Shown in pieces: positions 43,895-54,087 of a DNA stretch of 64,000 nt. Below the pieces are notes generated by a model. The model was not told where the DNA came from and made no database searches. It was given only the letters and a program-made list of their open reading frames with translations. The DNA comes from Campylobacter sp. (GTDB lineage: Bacteria > Campylobacterota > Campylobacteria > Campylobacterales > Campylobacteraceae), in contig NZ_JAHZBQ010000002.1 of the NCBI RefSeq assembly GCF_019423325.1, positions 62,001 through 126,000 of the forward strand. Direction: 5' to 3'. Both the position numbers and the translations under genes were made by a program. Positions within the stretch are counted from its first letter, which is position 1, and each line of letters starts with the position of its first letter.

Positions 43895-44578
43895 TTAAGC
43901 GGGCTCAAGATCGATCTTGTATCCCAGGCTCGGGACGTTTTTTATGATTTCGCCTCCCACTTTATCGCGGATACGCTTGACGAAGGTGCGAAGCGCCGTA
44001 TCACTCACGGCTCCTTCGGTCCAGACATAATGCTTGATCTCCTCGTAAAGTACCAGCTCGCCCACGCGACTGGCTAGCAGCGAGACAAAAGAAAGCTCCT
44101 TTTTAGTAAGCACGATCTGCTCGCCATCCTTCAGCAAAATACGGCGAAGCCCGTCAAATACGTAGCCCGCACCCATATTTACGACTCGTACAGAGTCCAG
44201 CTTAGACTTCATCAGCGCACTTATCTCTAGCACAAATGCGGCGATATCTACCGGCTTAAAGTAATACCGCTCGACGCCAATCTCCATAACGCCTTTTAGC
44301 TGCTCCTCCCTACTGAAGCCGCTAAGCACCACGATAGGAGCATGCGGAAAGATCTGCTTGATCTGGCGTATCATCTCAAGCCCATCCTCGATCGGCATTA
44401 AAATGTCGGTAATGACGAGATTAGGGCTAAATTTTTTGAATTTTTTTACACCTTCAAGCCCGTTTTGGGCATTGTAAACGTTGTTAAAAATACCCTCAAA
44501 CGCCTTATGCAGCGAGGCTAGTAATTTAGTATCATCCTCGACTAGCAAGACGTCCAGCTCTTTTAAAGCGCAGCTCAT
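43895..44578 (-). CDS. OmpR-family response regulator, orphan
   Basis: A 227-residue regulator. The receiver domain has the acidic pair E14-D15 in VEDDTKL, phospho-acceptor Asp58 in VITDILMPIEDGLEM and Lys in YYFKPVD. The C-terminal winged helix has LVLYEEIKHYVW and ALRTFVKRIRDKVGGEIIKNVPSLGYK. The start is ATG 44578 with GAGGGG upstream; 14 codons further upstream are possible but lack a site. No sensor kinase is adjacent, so its partner lies elsewhere. Confidence 0.9.
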   Translation of the reverse strand: MSCALKELDVLLVEDDTKLLASLHKAFEGIFNNVYNAQNGLEGVKKFKKFSPNLVITDILMPIEDGLEMIRQIKQIFPHAPIVVLSGFSREEQLKGVMEIGVERYYFKPVDIAAFVLEISALMKSKLDSVRVVNMGAGYVFDGLRRILLKDGEQIVLTKKELSFVSLLASRVGELVLYEEIKHYVWTEGAVSDTALRTFVKRIRDKVGGEIIKNVPSLGYKIDLEPA

Positions 44579-45426
44579 AGCAGACCCCTCAAGGCGAAAT
44601 TTCAAACGAAATTCTTTCAAATTTTCTCTTTTATTGAGCTTAAAATAATGTTAAGTTAAAAATTTAATTTCATAAAGTAACACAACTCTTATTTTAGGTC
44701 AAATATGGGCGGGATTAAAAAAGAAGCGCGAGTAAAAACTGCAGCATAGAGATGGGCAAAATTTAAAGTGATGCGAGCTAAATCTTATCGGTGCGAAAAA
44801 GATTTAAGAGCGGCTGAAAGTAAAATTCCAAAGCTGGCGCAGGTAAAATTTCACTACGCGGCGGAGCGGAATTTTATTTTAGGCAAATGGCTTTTAGAGG
44901 GAAATGAAACAGCGCCGATAAGGTTTTAGCAGGTAAACGGCGTTAGATAAAATTTTACAGGCGGCAAGGCGTTCATTTGCATAACTTGACGGCAACAAGA
45001 CGACTTCTAAATTTAAACGGCTTAAGACTGCGCGAAATGTACCGCAGGATCTGTTTTAAAAGGGCTAAGTGCGTCAAGCCAATTTTTAAATTTAAAAACG
45101 CATGAAATTTAGCCGCGCATGCGCTTAAAAGCTACGTGGAAGCAAAATCGCGCAAATGAAAAGCATGCGGCGCGCAGCCGGTTTAAATTTAAAATCGCGA
45201 CTAGCACAGATCGCTTCATCCAAAAAGCTGCTTAATCCAAAATCACCGCGGCAATCCTCAGTCTGCAAAAGTGCGCTTTACTCACTACTCCGACTTGCGA
45301 TTATCCAGGCTGCGACAGGCTTTAAATTTACGACGCAAAGACCGCGTTAGAATTTAAAGCTTGCCGCAAATTTAAAATTTTACCGCGCGATCGCGGTAAA
45401 ATTTCATGCAGGCAAAATTTCAAAAA
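44579..45426. other. gene-free region upstream of the response regulator
   Basis: About 850 bases, rich in AAATTT and AAAATTTTA words mixed with GC-rich segments, similar to the other spacers. One plus-strand 64-codon frame (45156-45350) has no ribosome site or recognisable sequence. Close to the regulator start, 44640-44700 is AT-rich and probably holds its promoter. Confidence 0.55.
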
Positions 45427-46545
45427 TCATAAAATTTCAAGAAATTCTTTGAAGATATATTTGCTCTCGGTAGGCCCCGCGCTGGCTTCCGGGTGGTGCT
45501 GCACCGAAAATACGGGATAGTCTTTGTAGCGCACCCCCTCGATCGTACCGTCGAAAAGATTGCGGTGCGTGATCTCGCAGATCTGCGCGATCGTCTCGGG
45601 GACGTTGTAGTTGTGGTTTTGCGCAGTGATCTCGATCGATTTGGTGCGTAGGTTTTGCACGGGGTGGTTTGCGCCGTGCTGGCCGAATTTCAGCTTGTAG
45701 GTCTCATATCCCATCGCGTTGCTTAGCAGCTGATGACCTAGGCAAATTCCAAAAATCGGCACGCGCGCTTCGACCATCTTTTTGATCTGCGCGATCTCCT
45801 CTTTGAGCATGCGCGGCTCGCCCGGGCCGTTTGATAAAAACACGCCGTCGATCTGCCCCTCTTTAAATTTGGCGATCAGCACTTCCGCTTTAACGTCGTG
45901 CGGGAAAACCTCGACGCCGAGCCCCAGATCGCAAAGCTCGTTGAGAATGTTTCGCTTGACGCCGTAATCGATCACGGCTATCTTTTTGCCGCAGCTTGCG
46001 GGCTGAGCGTAGCTTCCGCGCTCGGCATCCCAGCGACCCGATGTGTGTTTATATGGCGCCTTCGTGCTTACGATGCTTACGTAGTTGATCTCCTCTATGC
46101 GCGCAGACTCGCTAAGTGCCTTTTTAAGAGCCGCCTTATCGCTGATTTCGGTCGAAACGAAGGCGCGCAGACTGCCCTCGTCGCGCAGCATCTTGGTTAA
46201 AAATCTAGTGTCGATGTCGTAAACGCCGAATTTTCCGTTTTGCAGAAAATAATCTTCTAGGCTCATCTGCGAGCGGAAATTTGAAGGCTCGTTGTTAAAA
46301 TTTCTTACGAAAATTCCGCTGGCGTGGATTTTGGAGCTTTCCTTGTCGTTTTCGTTGATGCCTACGATGCCGATTTCGGGCATAGTGAAAATAATAAACT
46401 GCCCCGCGTAGCTGGGATCCGAGATGATCTCCTCGTAGCCCGTGGCGGAGGTGTTAAACACGAGCTCGCCGAATGCGCTGCCGCCTTTGCCGAACGCCTT
46501 AGCTTGCAGGTAGATGCCGTTTTCTATGTAGATATACGCGTTCAT
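45427..46545 (-). CDS. carA: carbamoyl-phosphate synthase small subunit
   Basis: A 372-residue glutamine amidotransferase subunit giving ammonia for carbamoyl phosphate (pyrimidine and arginine synthesis). N-terminal CPSase domain with FNTSATGYEEIISDPSYAGQ; class I amidotransferase domain with catalytic Cys268 in FGICLGHQLL and the His351/Glu353 pair in QHHPEAS. Its ATG shares one base with the stop of the DUF507 gene (TAATG). carB is not in the window. Confidence 0.95.
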   Translation of the reverse strand: MNAYIYIENGIYLQAKAFGKGGSAFGELVFNTSATGYEEIISDPSYAGQFIIFTMPEIGIVGINENDKESSKIHASGIFVRNFNNEPSNFRSQMSLEDYFLQNGKFGVYDIDTRFLTKMLRDEGSLRAFVSTEISDKAALKKALSESARIEEINYVSIVSTKAPYKHTSGRWDAERGSYAQPASCGKKIAVIDYGVKRNILNELCDLGLGVEVFPHDVKAEVLIAKFKEGQIDGVFLSNGPGEPRMLKEEIAQIKKMVEARVPIFGICLGHQLLSNAMGYETYKLKFGQHGANHPVQNLRTKSIEITAQNHNYNVPETIAQICEITHRNLFDGTIEGVRYKDYPVFSVQHHPEASAGPTESKYIFKEFLEIL

Positions 46546-47096
46546 TACAGCATGCCCCGTTTTCTTAGCTCCTCTTCGTAGAGCTTTTCAAACACAAGCT
46601 CGTATTCTTCGGTACCTGGGATCAATTTTTGCTTGTAGCCATCGATCTTTTCATAGACCGCATCCTCAATCTTTTGATAATTTTTAAGATATTCGTCGAT
46701 CGCGTTATAAATTATCGTCTTCAGCCTGTTTTCGGAGACTTTGTAATCGATCAAATTTTTCTTCCAAACGGTTTCTAAAATTTTATGCGATATGGTGCCG
46801 TAGCGATCCTCGAAATTTAGCTCAAAATTCTCGTCGTTTGCGATGTGGCGTTTGATGAGCCAAAACATATCTTTTTTATTCACGCTCATCTCATCTAGCT
46901 CGCTTATGCGCTCATCTATCAGCTCATTCGCGCGCTCATCTATCGCTCTTTCTTTTTGCAGATCGGCTCTTATGATCTCGTCTGCTTCCTTGGCGACGGG
47001 CTCTATGCCTGCACTAAGCGTAACACAGCCCGAGTTTAGCAGATCCAGCGCTATTTTATGCGCGATATATGGCACGTGTGGTAGTCGTATTCGCAT
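46545..47096 (-). CDS. DUF507 family protein
   Basis: A 183-residue, mostly helical cytoplasmic protein. It starts MRIRLPHVPYIAHKIALDLLN and contains a duplicated-looking helical pattern (EKAIDERANELIDERISELDEM-like charged stretch, ILETVWKKNLIDYKVSENRLK). DUF507 proteins occur in delta- and epsilonproteobacteria and Aquificales; no function is known to me. Directly coupled to carA by a one-base overlap, an arrangement I recall in other Campylobacter. Confidence 0.85.
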   Translation of the reverse strand: MRIRLPHVPYIAHKIALDLLNSGCVTLSAGIEPVAKEADEIIRADLQKERAIDERANELIDERISELDEMSVNKKDMFWLIKRHIANDENFELNFEDRYGTISHKILETVWKKNLIDYKVSENRLKTIIYNAIDEYLKNYQKIEDAVYEKIDGYKQKLIPGTEEYELVFEKLYEEELRKRGML

Positions 47097-47146
47097 GATC
47101 GTTCCTTTAAATTCAGTTCTATGAGCGGTCGCGCCGCCCGCAACGG

Positions 47147-47166
47147 GTGAAATTTTAAAATTTCAC
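47147..47166. terminator. perfect palindrome downstream of purA
   Basis: GTGAAATTTTAAAATTTCAC is a perfect 20-base self-complementary sequence five bases beyond the purA stop codon. It is a member of the AAATTTTAAAATTT family and probably acts as terminator or mRNA-end hairpin. Confidence 0.6.
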
Positions 47167-47171
47167 TGGGT

Positions 47172-48422
47172 TTATAAAATTATCGTGTCGCTTCTTTCGG
47201 GACTGGTAGAGATAAAGCCCACTTTCGCGCCGCTTAGCTCCTCTATTTTGCGGATATAATTTTGCGCGTTTTGCGGCAGATCCTCAAATTTTGAAATTCC
47301 CTTGACGCTATTCCAGCCCGGCATCTGCTCATAAACCGGCTCGGCTGCTTCCAAATCGATCGGAAAATAATCGATCTCCTCGCCTTTATAGCGATATGCG
47401 CGGCAAATTTTAATACTCTCAAAGCCGTCTAATACATCAAGCTTCATCAGCGCGAGCTTGTCGATGCCGCTAAGGCGCACGGCGTATTTCGTAGCCACTC
47501 CGTCGAACCAGCCGCAGCGGCGCGCCCTACCCGTCGTGGTGCCGTACTCTTTGCCAATCTCACGCATCGCCTCGCCTTGCGGGCCTTTATCCTCGGTAGG
47601 AAACGCGCCGTTGCCCACGCGGGTGGTGTAGGCTTTTAAAATTCCCATCACCGTACCGATATCTTTCGGCGCGAGCCCGAGCCCGCTGCAAGCCCCGCCC
47701 GCGATAGTCGTCGAGCTCGTGACGTAAGGATAGGTGCCGTGATCGATATCAAGCAAGCTTCCTTGCGCGCCCTCTACGAGCACGCGCTTATCGTAATCAA
47801 GCGCTTTCCACAGCATGTGCGTGGTATCGGCGATGTATGGCTCGAGCGCGCTTTTATAGCGCTTTAGCTCCTCGTAAATTTCAATCTTGCTAGGAATTTT
47901 AACCCCCGCTTTTTCAAAAACGCTCTCATGCGAAGCAAAATCCCGCGATAGCGCCTCGGCAAGCCTTTCAGGCTCCAAAAGCTCGATCATTCTGTGTCCG
48001 TAGCGCGCGATCTTATCGGCATACGCAGGTCCTATGCCCTTGCCGGTAGTGCCGATCGCGAGCTCGCCCTTACTCTTTTCGCGCGCCTGATCGATCAGCG
48101 AGTGGTACTGTAAATTTAAAAACGCCTTCTCGCTTATGAAAAATCTGCCCTTTAAATTTTCAAACTGCGCCATCTCGGTAATCAGCACGTCGGGATTGAT
48201 AACGACACCGTTTCCGATGATGTTGATGATATTTTTGTGAAGCACACCGCTGGGTACCAGATGCAGCGCAAATTTCTCGCCGTTTATGACGATGGTGTGG
48301 CCCGCGTTGTGCCCGCCGCTGCTGCGGCATACGAAATCGTAATTCACGCTTATCATATCTACGATCTTGCCCTTGCCCTCATCGCCCCACTGGGCGCCGA
48401 TGACTACGTCAACTTTGCTCAT
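47172..48422 (-). CDS. purA: adenylosuccinate synthetase
   Basis: A 416-residue enzyme joining IMP and aspartate with GTP in AMP synthesis. GAQWGDEGKGK at 9-19 contains Asp14 and Lys17; SGGHNAGHTI with the catalytic His, GTTGKGIGPAYADK, EGAQGSLLDIDHGTYPYVTSS and TTTGRARRCGWFD follow. It overlaps the hisZ stop as ATGA. Confidence 0.96.
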   Translation of the reverse strand: MSKVDVVIGAQWGDEGKGKIVDMISVNYDFVCRSSGGHNAGHTIVINGEKFALHLVPSGVLHKNIINIIGNGVVINPDVLITEMAQFENLKGRFFISEKAFLNLQYHSLIDQAREKSKGELAIGTTGKGIGPAYADKIARYGHRMIELLEPERLAEALSRDFASHESVFEKAGVKIPSKIEIYEELKRYKSALEPYIADTTHMLWKALDYDKRVLVEGAQGSLLDIDHGTYPYVTSSTTIAGGACSGLGLAPKDIGTVMGILKAYTTRVGNGAFPTEDKGPQGEAMREIGKEYGTTTGRARRCGWFDGVATKYAVRLSGIDKLALMKLDVLDGFESIKICRAYRYKGEEIDYFPIDLEAAEPVYEQMPGWNSVKGISKFEDLPQNAQNYIRKIEELSGAKVGFISTSPERSDTIIL

Positions 48423-49282
48423 TTTTCATCCTTTTGCATAATTTTTTCTATCAAAGCATCTACTAGCAGCGCAAAGCCGCTGGATTTTAGCCCGTCAATC
48501 TCGTAATTTCCGCCGTTACAATACACCGCGCCCGCGTCTAAAAATCTAAAAAATAGCGCATCGTAATAGCGCATTTTAGAGTAATACAGCAGCGAAACAC
48601 GTATATTGTCGTAATCTACGCCTAAATTTAAAATTTCATCCAAACACGGCTTTAGCTCTTCAGGCACCTGCGCGCGCAGATCCTGCACGTCCTTTAGCGA
48701 CGTGGCGCGAGCCGTAGCGTCCAGCCAAGGCAAATTTTGCTCAAGCAGCGTCTCAATCTTGCCCTTTTCAAAAATTTCAAGCGGCAGGTTTAAAATTTCG
48801 CAAATTTTTTTGGGAATCTCGATATTGCTTAGCTGAAGCGCGGGCATAAGATCAAATTCTTTAAAAAATTCCTGCGCGATTTTGATCGCAAGCGGCAGGT
48901 TTTTCTCCCCGATTAGCTCCGCGCCGATCTGATAAAACTCGTCACTTGGGTATTTGAAAGTAGGCTGCACATAAAATAGCCTCCTTAGCTTATCGTCTTT
49001 CAGCCGTTTGCGCACGATGCGCACGACGTCCACGGTGCTGTCTGCGCGAAGCGCAAGCTCGTGGTTCGTGGGATCGGAGAGCTTTAGAAGCTTTTGCGGC
49101 GCGACGCTTAGGTGCTGATGATATGAAAAATATGGCGTTAAAATTTCGCTAAAGCCGTTTTTAACGAGGATTTCGCTCGCTTTATTTTCCAGCTCACGCT
49201 TGAGCTGCGCGCTCTTTCCGAAATACAGCCTCGAGCCGTTTGGTATCTCGTGATCGAAATCGGCGCTAACGCTATCTATCAT
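48419..49282 (-). CDS. hisZ: ATP phosphoribosyltransferase regulatory subunit (HisZ-like)
   Basis: A 287-residue relative of histidyl-tRNA synthetase catalytic domains: motif 2-like ALRADSTVDVVRIVRKRL and FYVQPTFKYPSDEFYQIGAELIG. It lacks a C-terminal anticodon domain and is short for HisZ. HisZ pairs with short HisG to start histidine synthesis; hisG is not in the window. Coupled by four-base overlaps to the GGDEF/EAL gene before and purA after. Confidence 0.85.
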   Translation of the reverse strand: MIDSVSADFDHEIPNGSRLYFGKSAQLKRELENKASEILVKNGFSEILTPYFSYHQHLSVAPQKLLKLSDPTNHELALRADSTVDVVRIVRKRLKDDKLRRLFYVQPTFKYPSDEFYQIGAELIGEKNLPLAIKIAQEFFKEFDLMPALQLSNIEIPKKICEILNLPLEIFEKGKIETLLEQNLPWLDATARATSLKDVQDLRAQVPEELKPCLDEILNLGVDYDNIRVSLLYYSKMRYYDALFFRFLDAGAVYCNGGNYEIDGLKSSGFALLVDALIEKIMQKDEK

Positions 49283-52200
49283 GCTGCCTCCAAATCGCTT
49301 ATGAACTGATTCAGCCGCGTTTTAAAGCCCTGAATGAAGCTTACTAAAGCGCGATAATCAAGCGAAAGAATATCTAAAATTTGCTTACGTATTTCTGTAT
49401 TTAGCGCAAATTTTTCGCTGCCCGCGCTTTGAGTTTTATTTAAAATTTCGCCGAATTTTGCTCTAAAGCCTTCAAACTCTCCGGGGCTCAGATCGCCTGC
49501 ATCAGCGCGCGAAACGAAGCTTAAAGCAAGCTCTTTGTAATCAAGCGCGTTTAAAAAGCTGATAAACTCATCTTTGTCGATGGCTGCGAGCTTGGGCGTA
49601 TCTTTAAAGCGCGCAATGAAAGCGTCTATCTCTCTGCGATCAAGCGCTTTTGCGATAAAATTTCCCTGAAGATAGTTAAATTTCAAATTGTTTAAGAGCC
49701 GCAGCGACAGCGCGTTTTCGACCCCTTGAGCGCCGAGAGCAAAACCAAACTCCCGCTTTAGCTTGCCTGTGATCTCCACCATCGTTCGGATAGCATTTTT
49801 TTTCTTGCCTATGTCAAGGCAGAGCTCGCGGTCGATTTTAACGACATCGAAAGGCTGGGCATTCAGGAATGGGATATTGCTTTTATTTGCACTATTAAGA
49901 GCAAATTTAACCCCAAGATCTGCATAACGCCCACGCGCAGGGGCGAATTCCTTAAAATTTTGCTCGCTAAAATCGGTTATCTCAAACATCAACTCGCCTT
50001 TTGCATTAGCTCTGTCTCGCAAGCTGTGAGCTACGAAATCGTAAAATTCGTCGTTTGTAAGCACGGCTAAACTTACGTTTATAGAGCAGTTTGCGCCCGT
50101 TTGAGCGTTAAATTCCATCATCTTTGAAAACGCAAATTTTGAGATCGGCAACTCAAATCGCGGCTCGCTTAATATCTGCGCAAAATCCTGTGGGGCAAGA
50201 ATTCCGCGCTTTCCGCGATCCCAGCGTAAAAGCAGCTCATATCCGTAAATCTGCGCTCCGCTAATGATCGGCTGATAGAGCACAAAAAACTCCCCCTCTT
50301 CGATCGCCGCAGCAATCCCTTCCTCGCTAGATTCATCTGCTTCGGCGCGCTCAAAGATGCAGTAGCGGTTTTTGCCGCTCGTTTTAGCGCGATACATCGC
50401 CCTATCTGCGCGCGATAAAAGTCCTGGAAAATCGATCTTTTCGCTGCCGTCGTAAAACGCTGCGCCAACGCTGATGCTTGCGCTAATTTCGTTGCCTTTG
50501 AGGTTAAATTTTATCTTTGAAATTCCAAGCAGACGATCTAATAGCACATGCGCGGCATCCTTACTTTGCAGATCGCCAATGATAGCGCCAAACTCATCGC
50601 CGCCTAGGCGCGCTAAGATATCGCCTTTGCGCAGTAGCCCGCTCATCGCCTTTGAGATCGCTTGTAAAAACATATCGCCGACCTCGTGCCCGTAGGTGTC
50701 GTTGATCGCCTTAAAGCCGTCAAAATCGATGAAAAGCACCGCCATAAGCTTGGAATTTTCGCCCGAGTTTGCCGTAAATCTCTGCGCAGCCTTCATAAAA
50801 TACACTCTGTTCGGAAGCCCGGTAAGCGCGTCGTGATGGGCGATCTTGGCTAGCTCGCTCTCTTTTTGCTTGATCTGCGAAATTTCGGTAAACATCAAGA
50901 TGAAATTTGAAGTAAGCGAAAAATCATCCTTTATCGCAATTGCCGTAAATAGCGCAGGAAAGGTGCCACCACCTCTTTTTAGTCCGTAAATTTCATCTTT
51001 GTAAGAGGTCTGTTTGCCGACGAGATTTTTTCTAATCCTCTCCATCACGTCTGCTCCGCCCTCCGTAGGAGCGAAGAAATTTGGAATTTTGCCGATGGTC
51101 TGGCTTTCGCTATAGCCGGTGATTTCATAAAAGGCGTTATTAGCGCGCAGCACTCGACCGCTCTCATCTGTGATTAAGATTGCCTCTAGCGAGCGCGAAA
51201 AGACGTTGGCGTTTAAATTTAACTCCAGCTCCGTCTGCTTGCGCGAGCTAATATCTTCGAGCGTAGTTTTTACAAGGCGAGAGCGAGAGCCATGCTTTTC
51301 GGTGACGTAGCCTTGCATACTGATCCAAGTATAGGCATTAGCGGCGTTTCGCAGACGGAATTCGCAGCTAAAATCGCTCCTAAGCCCGGCGGTACATTCG
51401 CGGATCATTTTATTGAAATTTTCTAAATCCGCGAAGTAAATTTCATAACTAAACTCCCCAAAGCTCATCGCAGTGTTTAGCCTTTTGCCGCGATATTTTA
51501 AAATTTTAAAGTAATTTTTATCAAACGATAGCGTCTGCGCATCAAGATCGATTAAGCAGGTGCAAAAATTTCTAGTCTCGATTACCGTGCGGTAAAAGTC
51601 CAAATCCTCCTGCAAGCCGCGGATCGCCTTAACATCGTCATCGATATTTTGAAAATAAAACGCAGCCCTAGCGGCGGACTTTTTGACATAGATGCTCACT
51701 TCGTAGCTATAGCGGATATTGTCATTGTGGCGAATTTTATAGCTTTGAGAAAAGCTTAGCTCTTCTGCGGGCATATCGGCTAAGCGGTTTAAAATTTCGT
51801 TTTTAGCCTCATTCGCATCCTTTTCATCCAGCAAATCCCATAGCCTTATCTCGCCACTTAAAAACTGCGCCGCTTCGTAGCCCCAAAGCTCTTTTATATT
51901 TTTGCTAGCATCTACAATCTTGCCCGAAGTGTAGTCAAACACGAGCGTAACGATAGGCGCGTGATTTAAATACTCATATTTTTGCTTAGTCTCATCGTAA
52001 AATCTGCGATATTTTGACGCATCCAGCACCACAAAAAGGGTTGAAATTTTACTTCCGTCGCGGATATAAGATTTTTTTACATAAAGGTCTTTGACGCCAT
52101 TTTTGGTTTCTTGGCGGGTTACGACATAGTTTTCTTTGACATAATTTGCGCGCTGGGTTTGATAGGCGTGATCATAAAACGAGCCTGCTTGCAGCGCGAA

Positions 52201-53346
52201 TATATTCCGTCCTACGACGTCATCGCCGTAAAGCTCGCGCGCGCCATTACTAGCGCTTTCGATCGTGCCTGCTACATTATCGATGCTAAGCACCGAAAGG
52301 GAACTATATTTTAGCGCATCTTTAAAGCTGAGGCTAAAATCGCCGTGGCGCAAATTAGACTTCAAAACCTCATCTATGGATTTAGAAATTTCTAAGACGG
52401 AGTTTAGCGGGTTTAGCGCTTCTATATCGCGAATTTTGGAGTGGTAATCCCCTTGGCGCAGCGCGTTTTGAACTGCCGCAAGCGGGATAAAAACGCGCTT
52501 TTTTAAAAACGTAAAATTTGAAATTAGAAGGATTAAATAAGCTAAAATAGCCGCTGCTAGCGCTACGACGATAAAATCGTCCGCGCCTAAAAAATAGCCG
52601 GCTCGTTCGCGAGCCATTACGAAATTATCTCCAAATTTTGCAAGATAGGCAAAGCTTAGCCCAGATTCGTCTTCAAAGCTTACCACTTCGCCTAGACGCG
52701 AAAAATCAAAATCCTGCCCCAATATATCGGTTACGCTGCCAGGAGCGTTAAAGAATTTGCCTTCGGCATTAAAGACCAAAATATCTCCCAGCGAAGAGAG
52801 CCTGGCAATCGGCCTAGAGGTGTTGGCAAAGCCTAGCAGATATGAATCAGCGTTTACGCGCTTGATTAAAAAATACCGCCACGCCCCATCCATCATCATA
52901 TAGCGCGATACCCATTCATCCTTTTTTAGCTCACTTGTGATATCCGCAAGCCGTATCTCGCCAAGATCCGAAATGCGCGCATCCGATGAAAAATATGCTA
53001 AGCTCTCCTGCTCCGCGCCGCGGGCGCGCAGATAAAAAATAGCGTCAAATCTATGAGAAGATTTTACGACGTTGCGGATCAAATCCGCATAAAGCTCGCT
53101 TTGCGCAGCCTCGTGCCTTGCGTCCAAAGAAAGGATATTTTCTTTTAAAATTTCAAGCTCGCTAAAAAGCGACTCGTCGGTATTTTTAAGTAAAGTAATC
53201 GCCGTGCGCGTCCGCAGATCAAGCTGCGTAGCGATCCTGGTGCGCAAAAAGCTAATCTCACAAACTACTACAAGCGTAAGCAGCGCAGCGCCTAGAATCA
53301 AGGCGGCGTTAAATCTTTCGGTAACGAAGTCTTTTTTGTTTTTCAT
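49279..53346 (-). CDS. multi-PAS GGDEF/EAL protein (diguanylate cyclase, degenerate EAL)
   Basis: A 1355-residue inner-membrane signalling protein. Two membrane helices (about 13-33 and 265-290) flank a periplasmic sensor; a series of PAS domains follows (NAPIVTLVFDYTSGKIVDAS; RNFCTCLIDLDAQTLSF; RSLEAILITDESGRVLRANNAFYEITGYSES). GGDEF at about 915 with an intact RKGD I-site five residues before it predicts cyclic di-GMP synthesis with product inhibition. The EAL domain (about 1025-1275) has ELLLRW but EITD instead of EITE, and FALNSANKS where DDFGTG should be, so phosphodiesterase activity is unlikely; it may bind c-di-GMP. ATG 53346 is preferred over TTG 53358. Confidence 0.9.
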   Translation of the reverse strand: MKNKKDFVTERFNAALILGAALLTLVVVCEISFLRTRIATQLDLRTRTAITLLKNTDESLFSELEILKENILSLDARHEAAQSELYADLIRNVVKSSHRFDAIFYLRARGAEQESLAYFSSDARISDLGEIRLADITSELKKDEWVSRYMMMDGAWRYFLIKRVNADSYLLGFANTSRPIARLSSLGDILVFNAEGKFFNAPGSVTDILGQDFDFSRLGEVVSFEDESGLSFAYLAKFGDNFVMARERAGYFLGADDFIVVALAAAILAYLILLISNFTFLKKRVFIPLAAVQNALRQGDYHSKIRDIEALNPLNSVLEISKSIDEVLKSNLRHGDFSLSFKDALKYSSLSVLSIDNVAGTIESASNGARELYGDDVVGRNIFALQAGSFYDHAYQTQRANYVKENYVVTRQETKNGVKDLYVKKSYIRDGSKISTLFVVLDASKYRRFYDETKQKYEYLNHAPIVTLVFDYTSGKIVDASKNIKELWGYEAAQFLSGEIRLWDLLDEKDANEAKNEILNRLADMPAEELSFSQSYKIRHNDNIRYSYEVSIYVKKSAARAAFYFQNIDDDVKAIRGLQEDLDFYRTVIETRNFCTCLIDLDAQTLSFDKNYFKILKYRGKRLNTAMSFGEFSYEIYFADLENFNKMIRECTAGLRSDFSCEFRLRNAANAYTWISMQGYVTEKHGSRSRLVKTTLEDISSRKQTELELNLNANVFSRSLEAILITDESGRVLRANNAFYEITGYSESQTIGKIPNFFAPTEGGADVMERIRKNLVGKQTSYKDEIYGLKRGGGTFPALFTAIAIKDDFSLTSNFILMFTEISQIKQKESELAKIAHHDALTGLPNRVYFMKAAQRFTANSGENSKLMAVLFIDFDGFKAINDTYGHEVGDMFLQAISKAMSGLLRKGDILARLGGDEFGAIIGDLQSKDAAHVLLDRLLGISKIKFNLKGNEISASISVGAAFYDGSEKIDFPGLLSRADRAMYRAKTSGKNRYCIFERAEADESSEEGIAAAIEEGEFFVLYQPIISGAQIYGYELLLRWDRGKRGILAPQDFAQILSEPRFELPISKFAFSKMMEFNAQTGANCSINVSLAVLTNDEFYDFVAHSLRDRANAKGELMFEITDFSEQNFKEFAPARGRYADLGVKFALNSANKSNIPFLNAQPFDVVKIDRELCLDIGKKKNAIRTMVEITGKLKREFGFALGAQGVENALSLRLLNNLKFNYLQGNFIAKALDRREIDAFIARFKDTPKLAAIDKDEFISFLNALDYKELALSFVSRADAGDLSPGEFEGFRAKFGEILNKTQSAGSEKFALNTEIRKQILDILSLDYRALVSFIQGFKTRLNQFISDLEAA

Positions 53347-53397
53347 GCCAAATTCCAAATTTTGCGGGATTTTAGCAAATTTCGTTTTAAAGCCTAT

Positions 53398-54087
53398 TTA
53401 AGCTTTGATTTTCGCTCCGCGCGCACCCAAAAAATGCATAATCAAAAGCACTGCAAAGCTAAAAATAAGCATCAGCGCCGAATACGCGTGAGCCTGCGCA
53501 AAATCCAGCGTCTCAGTCGCTTCATAAATCGCGATGGAAGCGACCTTGGTCTGCTCGCTCACGCTGCCGCCGATCATCAGCACGACGCCGAACTCGCCCA
53601 TCGTATGCGCAAAGCAGATCACTAAAGCGCTAAGCAGGGAGTGGCGTATCGCGGGCAACGCGACGCGAAAAAGCTTGGAAAAATAGCCCTTGTCTAGCGA
53701 ATCGCACGCCCAAAAAAGCGAGCGCGGAAGCGAGCTAAAGCCCGAAACCAGCGGCGAAAACATAAACGGCAGCGAGTAGATGCAGCTCGCGATCACTAGC
53801 CCGCTGAAATTAAATACGAGCCGAAGCCCGAAGTGTTTGTCAAAAAACTCCCCTAGCACCGAATACGGCGATAGAAAAACGAGTAGATAAAAGCCTAGCA
53901 CCGAGGGCGGAAGCACCAGAGGAAGCGAAATGATCGATTCGATCACGCTTTTGCCGCGGAAATTTTTTCTCGCCATAAAAAACGCGAGCGGCACGCAGAT
54001 GATAAACAACGCGAGCGTCGTCAAGCTCGCAAGCTTTAATGAAACGAGAAACGGCGTGTAATCGAGCCCCTTTAGAATTTCAAACAT
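53398..54087 (-). CDS. modB: molybdate ABC transporter permease
   Basis: A 229-residue inner-membrane permease with about five helices. The EAA-type loop for ModC contact is seen in SLDKGYFSKLFRVALPAIRHSLLSALVICFAHTMGEFGVVLMIGGS, where ALPAIRHSL and AHTMGEFG are the ModB hallmarks. The gene is separated from modC by 1 kb of non-coding DNA. Confidence 0.94.
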   Translation of the reverse strand: MFEILKGLDYTPFLVSLKLASLTTLALFIICVPLAFFMARKNFRGKSVIESIISLPLVLPPSVLGFYLLVFLSPYSVLGEFFDKHFGLRLVFNFSGLVIASCIYSLPFMFSPLVSGFSSLPRSLFWACDSLDKGYFSKLFRVALPAIRHSLLSALVICFAHTMGEFGVVLMIGGSVSEQTKVASIAIYEATETLDFAQAHAYSALMLIFSFAVLLIMHFLGARGAKIKA

